Below are positions 1-6,140 of a stretch of 9,281 bases of DNA, one piece after another. The stretch is from CAZBGR01 sp964491535 (GTDB lineage: Bacteria > Bacillota_I > Bacilli_A > RF39 > UBA660), in NCBI GenBank assembly GCA_964491535.1, contig CAZBGR010000025.1, positions 1 through 9,281 of the forward strand. Direction: 5' to 3'. The position numbers were made by a program, and so were the translations under genes. Position 1 is the stretch's first letter; each line of letters begins with the position of its first letter. The notes beneath the pieces were generated by a model that did no database searches, was not told where the DNA came from, and saw only the letters and a list, made by a program, of their open reading frames with translations.

Positions 1-43
1 AAAATTTTCGGTTAATGTTTAATTGTTTTTGTGACATTTTCAT
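1..43 (-). CDS. Possible 5' end of the next gene (partial, weak)
   Basis: Downstream of the terminator of the 62-aa gene, a minus-strand ATG at 41-43 opens a frame that stays open to the window edge (14 codons, beginning MKMSQKQLN), with a second in-frame ATG at 35-37. The composition (Lys, Gln, Asn rich) would suit a cytosolic protein start. Against it, no Shine-Dalgarno sequence is visible in the 17 bases before the ATG, and 14 open codons are easily met by chance. I do not recognise the product. It is listed only because a same-strand gene is expected here. Confidence 0.2.
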   Translation of the reverse strand, partial: MKMSQKQLNINRKF

Positions 44-73
44 TTGATATTGACAGTATTGATAGTTTTTCAT

Positions 74-109
74 TTTAAAAATAAGGGTAGTTACGGTAAT
101 ACCCTTATT
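74..109 (-). terminator. Intrinsic terminator of the 62-aa gene
   Basis: On the minus strand a perfect 10-bp stem (AATAAGGGTA at 109-100 pairing with TACCCTTATT at 89-80) encloses a 10-base loop. A run of five T at the 3' base of the stem is followed by AAAA. It begins 7 bases after the TAA of the 62-aa gene. The stem is AT-rich but has three G:C pairs in its middle, as expected in an AT-rich Bacillota genome. It would end transcription of that gene and perhaps of the whole mutM operon. Confidence 0.8.
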
Positions 110-116
110 CTTAAAA

Positions 117-305
117 TTATTTCCCCTTTTTTGGAAATGGTTGATAATCTTTATAATAATCATTAGAAATTTCATCCTCAATAAGATTTTCTCCATATCT
201 ATACCTATCTGCTTTTTTACCCAAATTATGAAGAAATTCTCTTAAGTTTACTAAATTCTCCGGATCATCATTTAGATCATAAGTCAAGTTTTTAATAGCT
301 TCCAA
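117..305 (-). CDS. Small protein of unknown function, 62 aa, TTG start
   Basis: I do not recognise this family. The start is set at TTG 303-305 because a very strong SD (GGAGGAGGGA, 311-320) lies about 7 bases before it; a longer reading from a TTG at 326 would contain that SD inside the coding sequence. The 62-residue product has no signal peptide, no membrane segment and no cysteine. It is highly charged: an acidic N-terminal part (motif YDLNDDPENLVNL), a central region with basic and tyrosine residues (GKKADRYRYGEN), then DYYKDY and a basic Pro-Phe-Pro-Lys-Lys tail. It therefore looks like a small cytosolic protein. It follows mutM by 81 bases but has its own extended -10 promoter and its own terminator, so it can be expressed as a monocistronic unit. 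Promoter, SD, start and terminator together make it a credible real gene despite its size. Confidence 0.75.
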   Translation of the reverse strand: MEAIKNLTYDLNDDPENLVNLREFLHNLGKKADRYRYGENLIEDEISNDYYKDYQPFPKKGK

Positions 306-310
306 ACAAA

Positions 311-320
311 TCCCTCCTCC
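311..320 (-). promoter_or_regulatory. Strong SD fixing the TTG start of the 62-aa gene
   Basis: The minus-strand sequence GGAGGAGGGA is close to the full anti-SD complement and sits about 7 bases before TTG 303-305. It excludes the upstream TTG at 324-326 as start. Confidence 0.8.
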
Positions 321-332
321 AAACAAGTTTCT

Positions 333-361
333 ACAATACCATAACCCAACAAAATAAGCAA
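333..361 (-). promoter_or_regulatory. Vegetative promoter of the 62-aa gene, extended -10
   Basis: The -35 is TTGCTT (361-356), the spacer is 17 bases, and the -10 is TATTGT (338-333) directly preceded by TGG, giving an extended -10 (TGn). The expected transcription start is near 326, leaving a leader of about 20 bases that holds only the SD. The weak hexamers are offset by the TGn element and exact spacing. Confidence 0.55.
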
Positions 362-386
362 TCCTTTTTTAAATATCTAATTAATA

Positions 387-1208
387 TTAAGCTTGACATT
401 TAGGACAATAATAAGTACCTCGACCATTAATATATATTTTTTTAATCATTGTTTGACAATTTAAACAAGGCTTATTTTGTTTGCCATGAATTAATAAACG
501 TTCTTGAAATAAACCCTTTTTATTATTTAAAGATAAATAACTTCTAATAGTAGTACCCCCTAATTTAATAGCTTCTTTTAATACCTTTTTAGCATATTTA
601 ATAATTAATTTTAATTCTTGATTATTTAATTCATTAGCCCTTCTTAATGGATTAATTTTAGCTAAAAAGAGTATTTCGTTAGCATAAATATTACCAATCC
701 CAGCTATTATACTTTGATCTAATAAGATGGTTTTAATAGGAATAGTTCTTTTTTTAAATTTATTCTTTAAATAACTAACTGTCAATCTTTTATCAAATGG
801 TTCTAAACCCAATTTATTTAAAAAATCTATTTTATCTAAATTAGTTTTAGAAACTAATTTCATCTTTCCAAATTTACGAAGATCATGATATCTTAATTCT
901 CTTTTATCTTTTAGGGTAAAAATAACATGTTCATGTTTATCATAAAGATCTTTTTTAGTTTTAAAAAAGAATTTACCCTCCATTCTTAAATGAACAAATA
1001 AATAATAATCTTTTAATTCAATAAGTAACCATTTACCCCTTCTTTTAATATCTATAATTTCTTGATTAATTATTTGTTTACTAAAATCCTCAACTGTTAA
1101 ATCTTGAATTATATTAGGCCATAAAATATTTACCTTAGTTATTTGATTCCCAATTAATTTAAGTTTTAATTGTTCTTTAATTGTTTCTACTTCTGGTAAT
1201 TCAGGCAT
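387..1208 (-). CDS. mutM: Formamidopyrimidine-DNA glycosylase (Fpg/MutM)
   Basis: This is a bifunctional DNA glycosylase/AP lyase that removes 8-oxoguanine and formamidopyrimidines in base excision repair. At 273 aa it has normal full length. It begins MPELPEVET, so after Met removal Pro2 is the Schiff-base nucleophile and Glu3 the general acid. Lys59 (RRGKW) is the conserved beta-strand lysine. Met76 and the RKFGK motif (Arg111, Phe113) are the void-filling triad. The helix-two-turn-helix with the GIGNIYANE motif is at 170-178, and the zinc finger uses Cys248, Cys251, Cys268 and Cys271 with Arg263 in its NGRGT loop. All catalytic and zinc residues are present, so the enzyme should be active. 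The start is supported by GAAAGG at 1218-1223, 9 bases upstream. It follows the LTA synthase-like gene by 42 bases with no terminator seen between them, so the two are probably co-transcribed. Expression may therefore depend on the promoter at 3259-3288. Confidence 0.97.
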   Translation of the reverse strand: MPELPEVETIKEQLKLKLIGNQITKVNILWPNIIQDLTVEDFSKQIINQEIIDIKRRGKWLLIELKDYYLFVHLRMEGKFFFKTKKDLYDKHEHVIFTLKDKRELRYHDLRKFGKMKLVSKTNLDKIDFLNKLGLEPFDKRLTVSYLKNKFKKRTIPIKTILLDQSIIAGIGNIYANEILFLAKINPLRRANELNNQELKLIIKYAKKVLKEAIKLGGTTIRSYLSLNNKKGLFQERLLIHGKQNKPCLNCQTMIKKIYINGRGTYYCPKCQA

Positions 1209-1250
1209 TATCTCAAACCTTTCATTTAATATAAATTTAAATCAATAATA

Positions 1251-3230
1251 TTATTTTTGATGATTGTTAAAATAATCAGTCAATAATATTTTGCGACTGA
1301 TATCAAAATATAAATTAACTTTTTCATTAGTTTCTTTAATATAACTTAAATCTCCATCACCTTTTAAATGTTTATCAAATAAAACATAATTATTACCATC
1401 AAACCAAGAATAATCTTTAAAATATACTAATGATTGATGATTATCACTAAAAATATCATCTCCAAAATAAAGATTATAATTAACTGGTAGATTAAATAAA
1501 TTAGCAATGGTTGGTAACATATCAAAGGAAGACCCTAAAGTGGTTATCATTTCAGGTTTTATTTGATTAGACCAAATAATAAAGGGTGATCTATTCTTTA
1601 AATAATTATCTTTTATCCCCGTATACTTCTCATAAGTAGCTTTTTTTATAGTATAAGGATAATGATCGGCGATTAAGATAAGAACAGTGTCATCCAGTAT
1701 CTTTTTAGTAGTTAAATCATCAATAATAGCTGATACTAGTTTATCAACTTCAATTTGGGCCGCTAAATAAAAGATAATATCTTCTGGCACCTTAATCTTT
1801 TGATCTTTAAAATAATCAGCTACTAGCTGATGATATTTAATGACTGCTAAATTAGTCATTAAATAAGGACTATGACCACTTAAAGTTAATACTACACTCA
1901 TAAATTTATTATCTTCTTTAACAATATAATCTTTAGCATGTTCAAAAAAATAAGAATCAAAACGTTTATCTTCATCAGTTAAACCTAATTCATGTTGCCC
2001 ATAAAACTTATCATAACCTAAACCCTGATAAACTAAATTTCTAGTATAAAATAGTTTGTCATTACTATGAAAAGCATTTACTTGATAACCTTTCGTTTTA
2101 AAGAGATTCGCTAATGAATGGTGATATGTATTAAGATTAAAGGTATAACATGTAGGACCATCAATGATTGAGGGAATAAGACCGGTATTAAAAATTATTT
2201 CACTATCACAAGTAGTTCTTGGGTATACCGGCACATAAAAATTAGTAAAGGTTAAACCTTCATTCATTAATTGATAAAGGGTTGGTGTTAAAGAATCATT
2301 AATAGCTATAAAATCAAATGATTCAGCAATAATAAAGATAAGGTTTTTATCTTCAAACAAACCACTATAATCATTAAGATGGTGAGGTTTATGATTAGTT
2401 TTTAAAAACTGATCAATTTCTTTAATATATTTAGAGGTTGGTTTTGATTTGGGAATTATTATTCTAGCTAAATCTCTAAAAAAATAATTAACAATTCCAA
2501 ATCTTGATACAAAACGTTTATTATTATAAATACTTTTATATAAATAATGATCTGAGGTATGCATTCTAGCTTCTTTAACGGGATATTGAGCATTAAATTG
2601 AATTAGAAGATAAATTATTAAAGGAATTAATAATACTTGATAAGAGAATTTAAATCTTGGTTGGGTTTTTATTTTAGAATAAATAATTAAAGATAAAATT
2701 AAGATGATTAAATAAACTAAATATATTATTTTAAAATGAACTACCCCAGTAGCGAAAGCTAAACCTTCTTTTAAGGTCCCTATTTCATTAATAGAGAAAA
2801 AATCATTAAAAATAGTGATATAAATATGTTGACTAATTAAATATAAGGGCCAAAAAATAAAAATCAAATAAATAAAAATAGTTTTAATTTTAGAAGGTAA
2901 CAGTAAAATTAATAATGAAAGTAAAATAACAATCATCAAAACTGATAACCAAAAGATAAAATGATAAGTTAAACCATTAGCTAGTAAAAAGATGCTTTCT
3001 AAGATAATAATATATAAAGCTCCTAAAATGATCTCTTTAGGTAAAGAAGCTTTAACAAAAGAGATTAATAATAAGATTAAAATTAAATAACTAAGAACCT
3101 TATTTGTTTTTATTAAAATTAATAGCATCGTAGGATTAAAATAAAAATGAAAACGAAAATAAAACAAAAGATAAGCTAATATTAAAAGACCTAATATTAA
3201 CTTATTTTTATTATTAATTATAAAATTCAT
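1251..3230 (-). CDS. LTA synthase-like membrane phosphoglycerol transferase (sulfatase fold)
   Basis: This 659-aa protein matches the LtaS/alkaline phosphatase superfamily plan: a hydrophobic N-terminal half, then an extracytoplasmic sulfatase-fold domain from about 290. Hydrophobic segments lie near 10-28, 35-57, 64-85, 88-111, 116-137, 165-184 and 197-211, more than the five usual in Staphylococcus aureus LtaS. Residues matching the LtaS active site are Glu303 (IIAESFD), Thr340 in TTCDSE (the catalytic threonine that carries glycerol phosphate), Arg398, His388, His453 (LSGHSPY), and Asp522-His523 (ADHYPY), which should bind Mn2+. The family moves glycerol phosphate from phosphatidylglycerol to build lipoteichoic acid; substrate and polymer here are inferred, and a primase or other phosphoglycerol transferase role is possible. 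The SD AGGAAG (3243-3248) is 11-12 bases before the ATG. A promoter precedes it and mutM follows, probably in one operon. No truncation or missing catalytic residue is seen. Confidence 0.9.
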   Translation of the reverse strand: MNFIINNKNKLILGLLILAYLLFYFRFHFYFNPTMLLILIKTNKVLSYLILILLLISFVKASLPKEIILGALYIIILESIFLLANGLTYHFIFWLSVLMIVILLSLLILLLPSKIKTIFIYLIFIFWPLYLISQHIYITIFNDFFSINEIGTLKEGLAFATGVVHFKIIYLVYLIILILSLIIYSKIKTQPRFKFSYQVLLIPLIIYLLIQFNAQYPVKEARMHTSDHYLYKSIYNNKRFVSRFGIVNYFFRDLARIIIPKSKPTSKYIKEIDQFLKTNHKPHHLNDYSGLFEDKNLIFIIAESFDFIAINDSLTPTLYQLMNEGLTFTNFYVPVYPRTTCDSEIIFNTGLIPSIIDGPTCYTFNLNTYHHSLANLFKTKGYQVNAFHSNDKLFYTRNLVYQGLGYDKFYGQHELGLTDEDKRFDSYFFEHAKDYIVKEDNKFMSVVLTLSGHSPYLMTNLAVIKYHQLVADYFKDQKIKVPEDIIFYLAAQIEVDKLVSAIIDDLTTKKILDDTVLILIADHYPYTIKKATYEKYTGIKDNYLKNRSPFIIWSNQIKPEMITTLGSSFDMLPTIANLFNLPVNYNLYFGDDIFSDNHQSLVYFKDYSWFDGNNYVLFDKHLKGDGDLSYIKETNEKVNLYFDISRKILLTDYFNNHQK

Positions 3231-3258
3231 CTTCTAGGTCACTTCCTCTGATGATTGT

Positions 3259-3288
3259 ATTGTATCATAGCTTTTATAATTTATTCAA
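3259..3288 (-). promoter_or_regulatory. Vegetative promoter of the LTA synthase-like gene and mutM
   Basis: The -35 is TTGAAT (3288-3283), followed by an 18-base spacer and the -10 TACAAT (3264-3259), preceded by TGA (an extended -10). The expected start is near 3252, giving a leader of about 20 bases containing the SD AGGAAG. It lies in the 88-base gap after the coat protein gene, so the operon can be expressed independently of sporulation. Confidence 0.65.
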
Positions 3289-3318
3289 TCATTACTTAAT
3301 ATATAATTAAATTAACTT

Positions 3319-3681
3319 TTAAACAAAATCACAACAAGAACCGGTATGAACATGTGATGAAACATTAGCTTCACTACAAGTAAAACACGGTACATAATTA
3401 TGCTTAAAAATATGATTATTAATTACTTTAGTATCAATAGGACATATATGTTGCACTTCATGACAAATATCCCTCGTTACACACCTTTGAATAGGTTGTT
3501 CCATAACTTGAGAAGGTGGGCAACAAGAAGTCATTGGCATTGGACATGGTGAACAAGTAGTAGAACTTCCACAACGATTATCAACATTCATTCCCCATCC
3601 ATCACCTTCCATCATTGGTAAACCAGTCATTTCTGTTTGAGGCATATTACAAGAATGATTAGTATTGTTATCAAAAAACAT
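3319..3681 (-). CDS. cotD: CotD-like inner spore coat protein, cysteine-rich
   Basis: This 120-aa protein resembles Bacillus CotD, a structural protein of the inner spore coat. The match is in the C-terminal 45 residues: a strand of spaced His and Cys (HICPIDTKVINNH, then FKHNYVPCFTC) aligned with the His-rich core of CotD, and the end GSCCDFV matching the CotD end PCCDY. The N-terminal half (1-66) is low complexity, with Met, Pro, Gly and Cys and a CCPP motif at 53-56. There are 13 Cys and 7 His. No signal peptide or membrane segment is seen, as expected for a protein assembled on the forespore surface from the mother cell. The SD AAAAGGGGGA (3689-3698) is about 7 bases before the ATG. A sporulation-sigma-like -10 lies just upstream. 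Family assignment rests on remembered CotD sequence; the gene symbol is by similarity. Confidence 0.75.
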   Translation of the reverse strand: MFFDNNTNHSCNMPQTEMTGLPMMEGDGWGMNVDNRCGSSTTCSPCPMPMTSCCPPSQVMEQPIQRCVTRDICHEVQHICPIDTKVINNHIFKHNYVPCFTCSEANVSSHVHTGSCCDFV

Positions 3682-3704
3682 TTAAAATCCCCCTTTTCTA
3701 CTTT

Positions 3705-3713
3705 TATCATATG
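3705..3713 (-). promoter_or_regulatory. Candidate sporulation sigma (SigE/SigK-type) -10 element for the coat gene
   Basis: The minus strand reads CATATGATA, an exact match to CATAnnnTA, the -10 consensus of mother-cell sigma factors (SigK, and partly SigE). It is 23 bases before the ATG, so the transcript would start just before the SD. Upstream, ACA within ATCACAAATG could serve as the short SigK -35, but the spacing (about 13-14 bases) is shorter than usual. The vegetative alternative is TATGAT inside the same bases, with no good -35 at 17 bases. Confidence 0.4.
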
Positions 3714-3752
3714 AGAATATATCATTTGTGATTATGTTATTTAACTACAAAA

Positions 3753-5057
3753 CTAATCAGAAAAATTAAAAGACCCTTTATTTAACATCTTCATCATCTT
3801 TTTCATCTGCTCAAATTGTTTTAAAAGAATATTTATAGCTTGTACCGAAGTACCACTACCCTTAGCAATTCTTAATTTACGACTAGCTTTTAAAAGACTA
3901 GGGTTATTTCGTTCTTCATTAGTCATTGATAAAATAATAGCTTCTAACTGATTAATTTTCTTAGGATCAAAATTAATATTATTTAAACCTAATTTAGACA
4001 TCCCAGGAATCATTTTTAAAATTGATTCAAAAGAACCTAATTTCTTTATTTGTTTTAATTGTTTTAAAAAATCATTAAAATCAAACTGCCCTTTCTTTAA
4101 TTTACGATTAATTTCTTTAGCATCTTGTTGATCTATTACCTTTTCAGCTTTTTCAATTAAAGTTAAAAGATCTCCTTCTCCTAAGATACGACCTACCATT
4201 CTTGAAGGATTAAAAGGCATTAAACCATCTAATTTTTCACTAACCCCAATAAATTTTATTGGTAAAGAGGTTAAGTATTTAACCGATAAAGCCACTCCAC
4301 CTCTAGTATCACTATCTAGCTTAGTTAAAATAACCCCTGTTAAAGGTAATTGCTGATTAAAACCAGTTATCACATTAAGAGCATCTTGACCCATCATACT
4401 ATCTATTACCAATAGAATTTCAGTGGCCTTTATCTCTTTATTAATTTCTTTTAATTCAACCATTAACTCATCATCAACATGTAAGCGACCAGCAGTATCA
4501 ATTATTATAACTTCATAATCATTATCTTCAGCATAACTTAAACCTTTTTTAATTATTGCTTGTGGTTGATTACCTTCTTTAAAAACCTCTATTTTTAATT
4601 CTTTTCCTAATTGATTTAACTGCAAAGTAGCTGCTGGACGATAAGTATCAGCAGCTATAAAAAGTACTTTCTTTTTAGTTTCCTTTCTTATATAATTACC
4701 TAATTTAGCAACTGTAGTTGTTTTACCACTTCCTTGTAAACCAACTAACATTATAATAGATGGTTTATTATCTAAATTAAGATCTACTTTATCATTCCCT
4801 AAAAGCGCTAATAATTCATCTTTTATAATTTTAAGAAACATTTCACTAGGTGAAATACTATTTCTTACTTCTTCACCTAAAGCCTTAGCTTTAACCTTAT
4901 TAGTAAACTCTTTGACAATTTGATAATTAACATCAGCTTCTAATAAAGCTAATCTAACTTCTCTTAAAATATCTCCTATATTATCTTCATTAATAAGACC
5001 ATAACCTTTAATCTTTTTAATAACCCGCTCTAATTTATCAGTTAAATTATCAAACAT
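3753..5057 (-). CDS. ffh: Signal recognition particle protein Ffh (SRP54)
   Basis: This is the GTPase of the signal recognition particle; it binds signal sequences and SRP RNA and, with FtsY, delivers ribosomes to the membrane. The 434 residues comprise an N domain (1-90), a G domain (about 95-295) and an M domain (about 325-434). Motifs are P-loop GLQGSGKTT (106-114), DTYRPAA (137-143), DTAGR (187-191), TKLD (245-248) and GVSEKLD (271-277). The M domain carries the SRP RNA-binding helix-turn-helix with RIAKGSGTS (396-404) and ends in a Met-rich helix (MKKMMKM), with a shorter tail than B. subtilis Ffh. The SD AAAGGAG lies about 8 bases before the ATG. The gene ends in TAG, with an in-frame TAA three codons later. 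It follows ftsY by 44 bases without a visible terminator. The usual neighbour ylxM is not between them. Confidence 0.98.
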   Translation of the reverse strand: MFDNLTDKLERVIKKIKGYGLINEDNIGDILREVRLALLEADVNYQIVKEFTNKVKAKALGEEVRNSISPSEMFLKIIKDELLALLGNDKVDLNLDNKPSIIMLVGLQGSGKTTTVAKLGNYIRKETKKKVLFIAADTYRPAATLQLNQLGKELKIEVFKEGNQPQAIIKKGLSYAEDNDYEVIIIDTAGRLHVDDELMVELKEINKEIKATEILLVIDSMMGQDALNVITGFNQQLPLTGVILTKLDSDTRGGVALSVKYLTSLPIKFIGVSEKLDGLMPFNPSRMVGRILGEGDLLTLIEKAEKVIDQQDAKEINRKLKKGQFDFNDFLKQLKQIKKLGSFESILKMIPGMSKLGLNNINFDPKKINQLEAIILSMTNEERNNPSLLKASRKLRIAKGSGTSVQAINILLKQFEQMKKMMKMLNKGSFNFSD

Positions 5058-5101
5058 TATTTGCTCCTTTCTTAAAAATATGATTTTAAAGATTTATTAA
5101 A

Positions 5102-6070
5102 TTATAATAAATCTTTAAATAAACCATAAATATATTTTTCAAGATCAAAATCTTTTAAATCATCTAATTTTTCTCCTAAACCAACATATTTTACTGGAAT
5201 ATTTACTTTTTCCTTAATCGCTAAAACAATTCCCCCTTTAGCAGTCCCATCTAACTTAGTTAAAACAAGTCCACTTATATTAGTAACTTCCTTAAACGCT
5301 AAAGCCTGATTAATACCGTTTTGACCAGTCGTAGCATCAATTACTAATAACGTCTCATGAGGAGCTTTATAAATTAATTTAGCAATTACTTTATTAATTT
5401 TAGCTAATTCATTCATTAAATTAATCTTGTTTTGTAATCTACCTGCCGTATCAATTAAAACAACATCATATTTCTCATCAATCGCCATTTTAACCCCATC
5501 ATAAATAACACTACTTGGATCACTATCAATACCCTTACTAACTACTTTAAGGTTTAATTTTTGACCAAAAGCTTGTAATTGCTCAATAGCCCCTTTTCTA
5601 AAAGTATCTCCCGCCACTAACAATACCCTTTTATGATTATTAATTAATTTATAAGCCATTTTAGCAATTGTAGTCGTTTTACCTACCCCATTAACACCAA
5701 CAAACAAAAAAACAGTAGGCCCCTTGTCATTATAATTTATTTTATTAGTTAATAAATCTTCATCTAAATACATAATAAATAATTCATCAATTATAATTTC
5801 AGTTAACATTTGAGGATTAGTTATTTTCTCTTTATTAATTCTTACTTTTATTTTATCAATAAAAGTAAGAACTGTTTTAACCCCTATATCAGCCGTAATT
5901 AATATTTCTTCTAATTCATCATAATAACTATTACTGATTTGTTTAAATTTTTTATTTAAATTATCTAATTTTGAAATAAAACCTTCTCTTGTTTTTAATA
6001 ACCCTCTATCATAGGCCTTTACTTCATTATTATGATTTAAAAATTTTTTTATTTTTTTAAAAAAGCCCAT
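5102..6070 (-). CDS. ftsY: Signal recognition particle receptor FtsY
   Basis: FtsY is the membrane-associated SRP receptor GTPase that pairs with Ffh. The start is taken as ATG 6068-6070 (322 aa) because the SD AGGTGAT (6075-6081) sits 4 bases before it. A longer reading from GTG 6077-6079 would use a codon lying inside that SD. The protein begins MGFFKKIKKFL, a basic amphipathic membrane-targeting helix. There is no long acidic A domain, as in B. subtilis. After the N domain, the G motifs are GVNGVGKTT (125-133), DTFRKGA (155-161), DTAGR (207-211), TKLD (271-274) and GLGEKLDDL (297-305). All GTPase motifs are intact. It is the first gene of a ftsY-ffh pair with an extended -10 promoter just upstream. 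The classic smc gene does not precede it; the 6123-7290 module does. Confidence 0.97.
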   Translation of the reverse strand: MGFFKKIKKFLNHNNEVKAYDRGLLKTREGFISKLDNLNKKFKQISNSYYDELEEILITADIGVKTVLTFIDKIKVRINKEKITNPQMLTEIIIDELFIMYLDEDLLTNKINYNDKGPTVFLFVGVNGVGKTTTIAKMAYKLINNHKRVLLVAGDTFRKGAIEQLQAFGQKLNLKVVSKGIDSDPSSVIYDGVKMAIDEKYDVVLIDTAGRLQNKINLMNELAKINKVIAKLIYKAPHETLLVIDATTGQNGINQALAFKEVTNISGLVLTKLDGTAKGGIVLAIKEKVNIPVKYVGLGEKLDDLKDFDLEKYIYGLFKDLL

Positions 6071-6074
6071 CTTT

Positions 6075-6081
6075 ATCACCT
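6075..6081 (-). promoter_or_regulatory. SD fixing the ATG start of ftsY
   Basis: Minus-strand AGGTGAT complements the 16S 3' end and is spaced 4 bases from ATG 6068-6070. It overlaps the alternative GTG codon at 6077-6079, which therefore has no SD of its own. Confidence 0.75.
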
Positions 6082-6088
6082 ATTCTTG

Positions 6089-6094
6089 ATTATA
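6089..6094 (-). promoter_or_regulatory. Extended -10 promoter of the ftsY-ffh pair
   Basis: A perfect TATAAT (6094-6089) is preceded directly by TGT, giving the extended -10 TGTTATAAT. At 17-18 bases upstream only a T-rich tract is present, so the -35 is poor. The expected start near 6083 leaves a leader of about 13 bases, just enough to hold the SD. Confidence 0.6.
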
Positions 6095-6099
6095 ACACG

Positions 6100-6140
6100 A
6101 ACTATTATTTAAAAAAAGAAGCTTAACGATTTAGATTCTT
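6100..6140 (-). terminator. Possible weak terminator after the interrupted gene
   Basis: Around the TAA at 6123-6125, AAAGAA and TTCTTT can pair over a 15-base loop, followed by a run of T (seven in all, partly in the stem). The stem is short and entirely weak apart from one G:C pair. It could reduce read-through into ftsY, which has its own promoter, but the structure is marginal. Confidence 0.3.

Noticed and set aside
50..79. A plus-strand TTGACA at 50-55 as a promoter
   Set aside because: The -10 candidates at 16-18 bases are poor (TTTTAA, TTTAAA), and the next plus-strand sequence is the terminator hairpin and the antisense of the 62-aa gene, with no plus-strand gene to drive.
3729..3759. 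An inverted repeat (TGATTA with TAATCA) spanning the ffh stop, considered as a terminator
   Set aside because: The stem is short with a bulge, and no T run follows on the minus strand. The sequence downstream reads into the coat gene promoter region.
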